The translations under genes were made by a program, and so were the position numbers. From Actinomadura madurae (GTDB taxonomy: Bacteria; Actinomycetota; Actinomycetes; Streptosporangiales; Streptosporangiaceae): a stretch of 64,000 nt of DNA. The stretch covers positions 124,001 through 188,000 of the forward strand of contig NZ_FOVH01000017.1 of the NCBI RefSeq assembly GCF_900115095.1. Reading direction: 5' to 3'. The notes under the pieces are model-generated. The model had not been told where the DNA came from. It worked only from the letters and a program-made list of their open reading frames with translations, and did not search any database. Position 1 is the first letter of the stretch. The number at the start of each line of letters is the position of its first letter. Positions 58,522 to 64,000 of the stretch are shown in pieces.

Positions 58522-59124
58522 TTACTTCTTCGCCGCGCGCGAGATGAACTCGTCGTACGCCGTCTTCGTGAAGACGACGTCGTCGTTCACCAGCACGTCG
58601 TAGGTGTTGAGCTGGTCGGAGACGATCACGTGCACGCTCGGCTCGTTGCGCAGGCTCTTCCAGGTCAGCTCGTCCTCGCGGTCCAGGACCAGCAGGACGC
58701 GCTTGGCCTCGGTGACCTCGCGGAGCGCGGCGAGCGCCGTCTTCGTCTTCGGGGTGTCGCCCTCGATGAGGTTGTCGACCACGTGCACCCGGCCGAACCG
58801 GGCGCGGTCGGACAGGGCGCCGCGCAGCGCGGCGGCCTTCATCTTCTTGGGCGTCTTCTGCGAGTAGTCCCGCGGCTGCGGGCCGTGCACGGTGCCGCCG
58901 CCGGCGAACTGGGGCGCGCGGGTCGAGCCCTGGCGGGCGCGGCCGGTGCCCTTCTGCCGGTACGGCTTCTTGCCGCCGCCGCGGACGTCGCCGCGGGTCT
59001 TGGTGGCGTGCGTGCCCTGGCGCGCCGCGGCCAGCTGCGCCACCACGACCTGGTGGATCAGCGGCACGCTGGTCTTCGCGTCGAAGACCTCGGCGGGCAG
59101 GTCGATGTCGAGCTTGGTCGTCAC
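58522..59124 (-). CDS. rplD: 50S ribosomal protein L4 (uL4)
   Basis: 200 residues. GGGKKPYRQKGTGRARQGST is the tunnel-lining loop, followed by APQFAGGGTVHGPQPRDYSQ. GTG at 59124 overlaps the rplC stop in GTGA; longer frame upstream lies within rplC. L4 represses the S10 operon in E. coli. Confidence 0.96.
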   Translation of the reverse strand: MTTKLDIDLPAEVFDAKTSVPLIHQVVVAQLAAARQGTHATKTRGDVRGGGKKPYRQKGTGRARQGSTRAPQFAGGGTVHGPQPRDYSQKTPKKMKAAALRGALSDRARFGRVHVVDNLIEGDTPKTKTALAALREVTEAKRVLLVLDREDELTWKSLRNEPSVHVIVSDQLNTYDVLVNDDVVFTKTAYDEFISRAAKK

Positions 59125-59771
59125 TTGCCCGTCCCCTTCACTGCGTCGCGGACCAGCACCACGCCGCCGTTGGGACCGGGAACCGCGCCCTTGATGAGCA
59201 GCAGGTTCTTCTCCGCGTCGATGGCGTGGACGGTCAGGTTCTGCACGGTGGTGCGGGCGTTGCCGTGCCGTCCCGCCATGCGGAGGCCCTTGAAGACGCG
59301 ACCGGGGGTCGCGCAGCCGCCGATCGACCCCGGCGAGCGGTGCTTGCGCTGGGTGCCGTGCGAGGCGCCGAGGCCCTTGAAGCCGTGGCGCTTCATGACA
59401 CCGGCGGTGCCCTTGCCCTTGCTGGTGCCGGTAACGTCGATCTTCTGGCCGGCTTCGAAGACGTCGGCGGTGATCTCCTGGCCGAGCTCGTACCCGGTGG
59501 TGTCGTCGGCCCGCAGTTCGACGAGGTAGCGGCGCGGCGTCACGCCGGCCTTCTCGAAGTGACCCGAGCGCGGCTTGTTCACCTTGCGCGGGTCGATCTG
59601 CCCGAACCCGATCTGGACGGCGGTGTAGCCGTCCTTCTCCTGGGAGCGGAGCTGGGTGACGACACACGGCCCGGCCTGGACGACGGTCACCGGAACGATC
59701 CGGCCCTCATCGTCGAAGACCTGGGTCATGCCGAGCTTCTCGCCCAGGACGCCCTTCCTCTGCGTACTCAT
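59121..59771 (-). CDS. rplC: 50S ribosomal protein L3 (uL3)
   Basis: 216 residues: GVLGEKLGMTQVFDDEGRIV, HGFKGLGASHGTQRKHRSPG and SIGGCATPGRVFKGLRMAG. 15 bp after rpsJ. Confidence 0.97.
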   Translation of the reverse strand: MSTQRKGVLGEKLGMTQVFDDEGRIVPVTVVQAGPCVVTQLRSQEKDGYTAVQIGFGQIDPRKVNKPRSGHFEKAGVTPRRYLVELRADDTTGYELGQEITADVFEAGQKIDVTGTSKGKGTAGVMKRHGFKGLGASHGTQRKHRSPGSIGGCATPGRVFKGLRMAGRHGNARTTVQNLTVHAIDAEKNLLLIKGAVPGPNGGVVLVRDAVKGTGK

Positions 59772-59786
59772 CTCTCGGTGCGTCCC

Positions 59787-60095
59787 TTAGAGCTTGATCT
59801 CGATGTCAACGCCGGCCGGAAGGTCGAGCCGCATCAGCGAGTCGACCGTCTTGGGCGTCGGGTCGATGATGTCGATCAACCGCTTGTGCGTGCGCATCTC
59901 GAAGTGCTCGCGGCTGTCCTTGTACTTGTGCGGCGAGCGGATGACGCAGTACACGTTCTTCTCGGTCGGCAGCGGCACCGGGCCCGCGACCTTGGCGCCC
60001 GTCCGCGTCACCGTCTCAACGATCTTCTTCGCGGAGGTGTCGATGACCTCGTGGTCGTAGGCCTTGAGCCGGATGCGGATCTTCTGTCCCGCCAT
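59787..60095 (-). CDS. rpsJ: 30S ribosomal protein S10 (uS10)
   Basis: 102 residues: MAGQKIRIRLKAYDHEVIDT, GPVPLPTEKNVYCVIRSPHK, REHFEMRTHKRLIDIIDP. ATG at 60095. First gene of the S10 run (rpsJ to rpsQ, continuing into the spc genes). Also the NusB partner in antitermination. Confidence 0.97.
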   Translation of the reverse strand: MAGQKIRIRLKAYDHEVIDTSAKKIVETVTRTGAKVAGPVPLPTEKNVYCVIRSPHKYKDSREHFEMRTHKRLIDIIDPTPKTVDSLMRLDLPAGVDIEIKL

Positions 60096-60171
60096 GGTGG
60101 CCTCGGTGTCCTTTGCTGTAGTGCCGCTGTTTACTTCAGTGGTCGTGATGCGGCGGCCCAGTCGCCGTACC

Positions 60172-60195
60172 GGTCTGGGGGACAACCCCCAGACC
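60172..60195 (-). terminator. Terminator after tuf (stem 1)
   Basis: GGTCTGGGGG / CCCCCAGACC, perfect 10-bp stem with ACAA loop, 47 bp past the tuf stop. Confidence 0.65.
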
Positions 60196-60211
60196 CCCGA
60201 CAAAGCCAGGT

Positions 60212-60226
60212 GGCGGCTGAGCCGCC
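60212..60226 (-). terminator. Hairpin after tuf (stem 2)
   Basis: GGCGGC-TGA-GCCGCC, 16 bp after the tuf stop and before stem 1. The two stems together separate the fusA-tuf message from the S10 operon. Confidence 0.5.
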
Positions 60227-60241
60227 GCATTACGAGGGGTG

Positions 60242-61435
60242 TTACTTGATGACCTTGGTGACGCGACCGGAGCCGACCGTCCGGCCACCCTCGCGGATGG
60301 CGAACTTCAGGCCCTCCTCCATGGCGACGGGCTGGATCAGCTCGACGCGCATCTCGGTGTTGTCGCTCGGCATGACCATCTCGGTGCCCTCGGGCAGGTT
60401 CACCACGCCGGTCACGTCCGTGGTACGGAAGTAGAACTGCGGGCGGTAGTTGTTGAAGAACGGCGTGTGCCGGCCGCCCTCGTCCTTGGACAGGATGTAG
60501 ACCTGCGCCTCGAACTCGGTGTGCGGGGTCGTGGTGCCCGGCTTGATGACGCACTGGCCGCGCTCCACCTCCTCGCGCTTGACGCCGCGCAGGAGCAGGC
60601 CGACGTTGTCGCCCGCCTGGCCCTGGTCGAGGAGCTTGCGGAACATCTCGACACCGGTGACCGTGGTGGTGGTCTTCTCGTTCTTGATGCCGATGATGTC
60701 GACGGTCTCGTTGACGTTGACGACACCGCGCTCGACGCGGCCGGTCACGACGGTGCCGCGGCCGGTGATCGAGAAGACGTCCTCGATCGGCATCAGGAAC
60801 GGCTTGTCGATGTCGCGGACCGGCTCCGGCACGTTCTCGTCGACGGCGTTCATGAGCTCGCCGATCGACTCGGCCCACTTCTCGTCGCCCTGCAGCGCCT
60901 GGAAGGCGGAGACGCGGACGACCGGGACGTCGTCGCCCGGGAACTCGTACTCGGTGAGCAGCTCGCGGACCTCGAGCTCGACGAGCTCCAGGATCTCCTC
61001 GTCGTCCACCATGTCGCACTTGTTCAGCGCGACGACGATGTAGGGGACGCCGACCTGGCGGGCCAGGAGCACGTGCTCCTTGGTCTGCGGCATCGGGCCG
61101 TCGGTCGCGGCGACCACCAGGATGGCGCCGTCCATCTGCGCCGCACCGGTGATCATGTTCTTGATGTAGTCCGCGTGACCGGGGCAGTCCACGTGCGCGT
61201 AGTGCCGGGCCTCGGTCTGGTACTCGACGTGCGCGATGGAGATGGTGATGCCGCGCTCGCGCTCCTCCGGCGCCTTGTCGATGTCCTCGAACGGCGTGAA
61301 GGGGTTGAGGTCCGGGTACTTGTCGTGGAGCACCTTGGTGATCGCCGCGGTAAGCGTGGTCTTACCGTGGTCGATGTGTCCAATGGTGCCGATGTTCACG
61401 TGCGGCTTCGTCCGCTCGAACTTGGCCTTCGCCAC
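60242..61435 (-). CDS. tuf: Elongation factor Tu
   Basis: 397 residues. G motifs GHIDHGKTTL, DCPGHADYI, NKCDMV and the switch I region ERERGITISIAHVEY; domain III ends GGRTVGSGRVTKVIK. The residue after GGRTVG is Ser (about 389), where most EF-Tu have Ala (E. coli Ala375). GTG start with AAGGAG upstream. Follows fusA by 83 bp. Confidence 0.97.
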   Translation of the reverse strand: MAKAKFERTKPHVNIGTIGHIDHGKTTLTAAITKVLHDKYPDLNPFTPFEDIDKAPEERERGITISIAHVEYQTEARHYAHVDCPGHADYIKNMITGAAQMDGAILVVAATDGPMPQTKEHVLLARQVGVPYIVVALNKCDMVDDEEILELVELEVRELLTEYEFPGDDVPVVRVSAFQALQGDEKWAESIGELMNAVDENVPEPVRDIDKPFLMPIEDVFSITGRGTVVTGRVERGVVNVNETVDIIGIKNEKTTTTVTGVEMFRKLLDQGQAGDNVGLLLRGVKREEVERGQCVIKPGTTTPHTEFEAQVYILSKDEGGRHTPFFNNYRPQFYFRTTDVTGVVNLPEGTEMVMPSDNTEMRVELIQPVAMEEGLKFAIREGGRTVGSGRVTKVIK

Positions 61436-61518
61436 TGGTTGCTCCTTGTTGCGATCCTCGGCCGTCTAGACGACCGCTTCGATGTACGTCCTGGTGATCT
61501 GTGGGCAGGCCCGGTGCT

Positions 61519-63630
<2,112 letters not shown>

Positions 63631-63670
63631 TGCCGTCCTCGCGTGTCTCGTCGTTGCTGTTCCGCCGGGG

Positions 63671-64000
63671 TTACCAGCGGTAGTGGGCGAAGGCCTTGTT
63701 GGACTCCGCCATCTTGTGCGTGTCCTCGCGCTTCTTGACAGACGCGCCGAGGCCGTTGCTGGCGTCGAGCAGCTCGTTCATCAGCCGCTCGGTCATGGTC
63801 TTCTCGCGGCGCTGCCGGGCGTACACCACCAGCCAGCGCAGGGCGAGGGTGGTGCTGCGGGCCGGCCGCACCTCCACCGGGACCTGGTAGGTCGCGCCGC
63901 CGACGCGGCGGCTGCGCACCTCCAGGGTGGGCTTGACGTTGTCGAGCGCGCGCTTCAGCGTGACGACCGGGTCGTTGCCGGTCTTCTCACGGGCGCCCTC
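63671..64000 (-). CDS. rpsG: 30S ribosomal protein S7 (uS7), partial
   Basis: The C-terminal 109 codons plus stop are inside the window; about 45 N-terminal codons lie beyond the right edge. Seen are LKRALDNVKPTLEVRSRRVG, GATYQVPVEVRPARSTTLAL, RWLVVYARQRREKTMTERLM and the tail KREDTHKMAESNKAFAHYRW. Start of the rpsG-fusA-tuf run. Confidence 0.96.
   Translation of the reverse strand, partial: EGAREKTGNDPVVTLKRALDNVKPTLEVRSRRVGGATYQVPVEVRPARSTTLALRWLVVYARQRREKTMTERLMNELLDASNGLGASVKKREDTHKMAESNKAFAHYRW

Overview
The window is 64 kb of very GC-rich DNA with strongly biased third codon positions, frequent GTG starts and an actinobacterial gene order. Markers are the alr/tsaE/tsaB/rimI/tsaD cluster, the coaA-glmS-glmM group, the r-protein operons with long actinobacterial tails on L17, S9 and S3, and a DUF397 module. 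It most resembles a filamentous actinomycete of the Streptosporangiales/Thermomonosporaceae kind (Actinomadura-like). That assignment is an inference from protein style, not a search.

Layout, left to right. 0-2.3 kb: a long coiled-coil repeat gene cut by the left edge, then an APH-type kinase. 2.4-8.5 kb (minus strand): alr, an alpha/beta hydrolase, tsaE, a SGGYR-repeat membrane protein, tsaB, rimI and tsaD, i.e. cell-wall D-alanine supply plus tRNA t6A synthesis. 8.7-11.1 kb: an alcohol dehydrogenase divergent from an XRE/MmyB regulator, followed by an interspersed repeat. 11.1-12.6 kb: nnrD. 12.8-16.5 kb: an XRE-DUF5753 regulator with two DUF397 proteins, and an ABC-2 exporter pair. 16.6-19.5 kb: glmS and divergent coaA, followed by another copy of the same repeat in opposite orientation. 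19.7-33.2 kb: accessory block with a PhoX-like Tat protein, a DUF4132 protein, an MMPL exporter with a two-component system, two ABC-2 transporters in one operon, a DUF389 protein, an exported HNH nuclease and a small membrane-like protein. 33.2-36.0 kb: glmM, rpsI, rplM. 36.2-40.2 kb: three exported or membrane-anchored proteins, two of them paralogs. 40.2-45.2 kb (minus): truA, and infA-rpmJ-rpsM-rpsK-rpsD-rpoA-rplQ. 45.4-47.0 kb (plus): an HTH protein and a phosphodiesterase. 47.0-64.0 kb (minus): the rpsG-fusA-tuf, S10, spc and secY-adk-map genes, ending with rpsG cut by the right edge.

The main theme is a conserved housekeeping backbone (t6A and peptidoglycan precursors, amino-sugar synthesis, translation machinery) broken at several points by accessory blocks. 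The least explained signals are a repeat family found in two convergent intergenic regions with a covarying hairpin, the low-complexity-tail membrane proteins, and several long perfect palindromes at gene ends. No tRNA, rRNA, CRISPR array, transposase or phage gene was seen.
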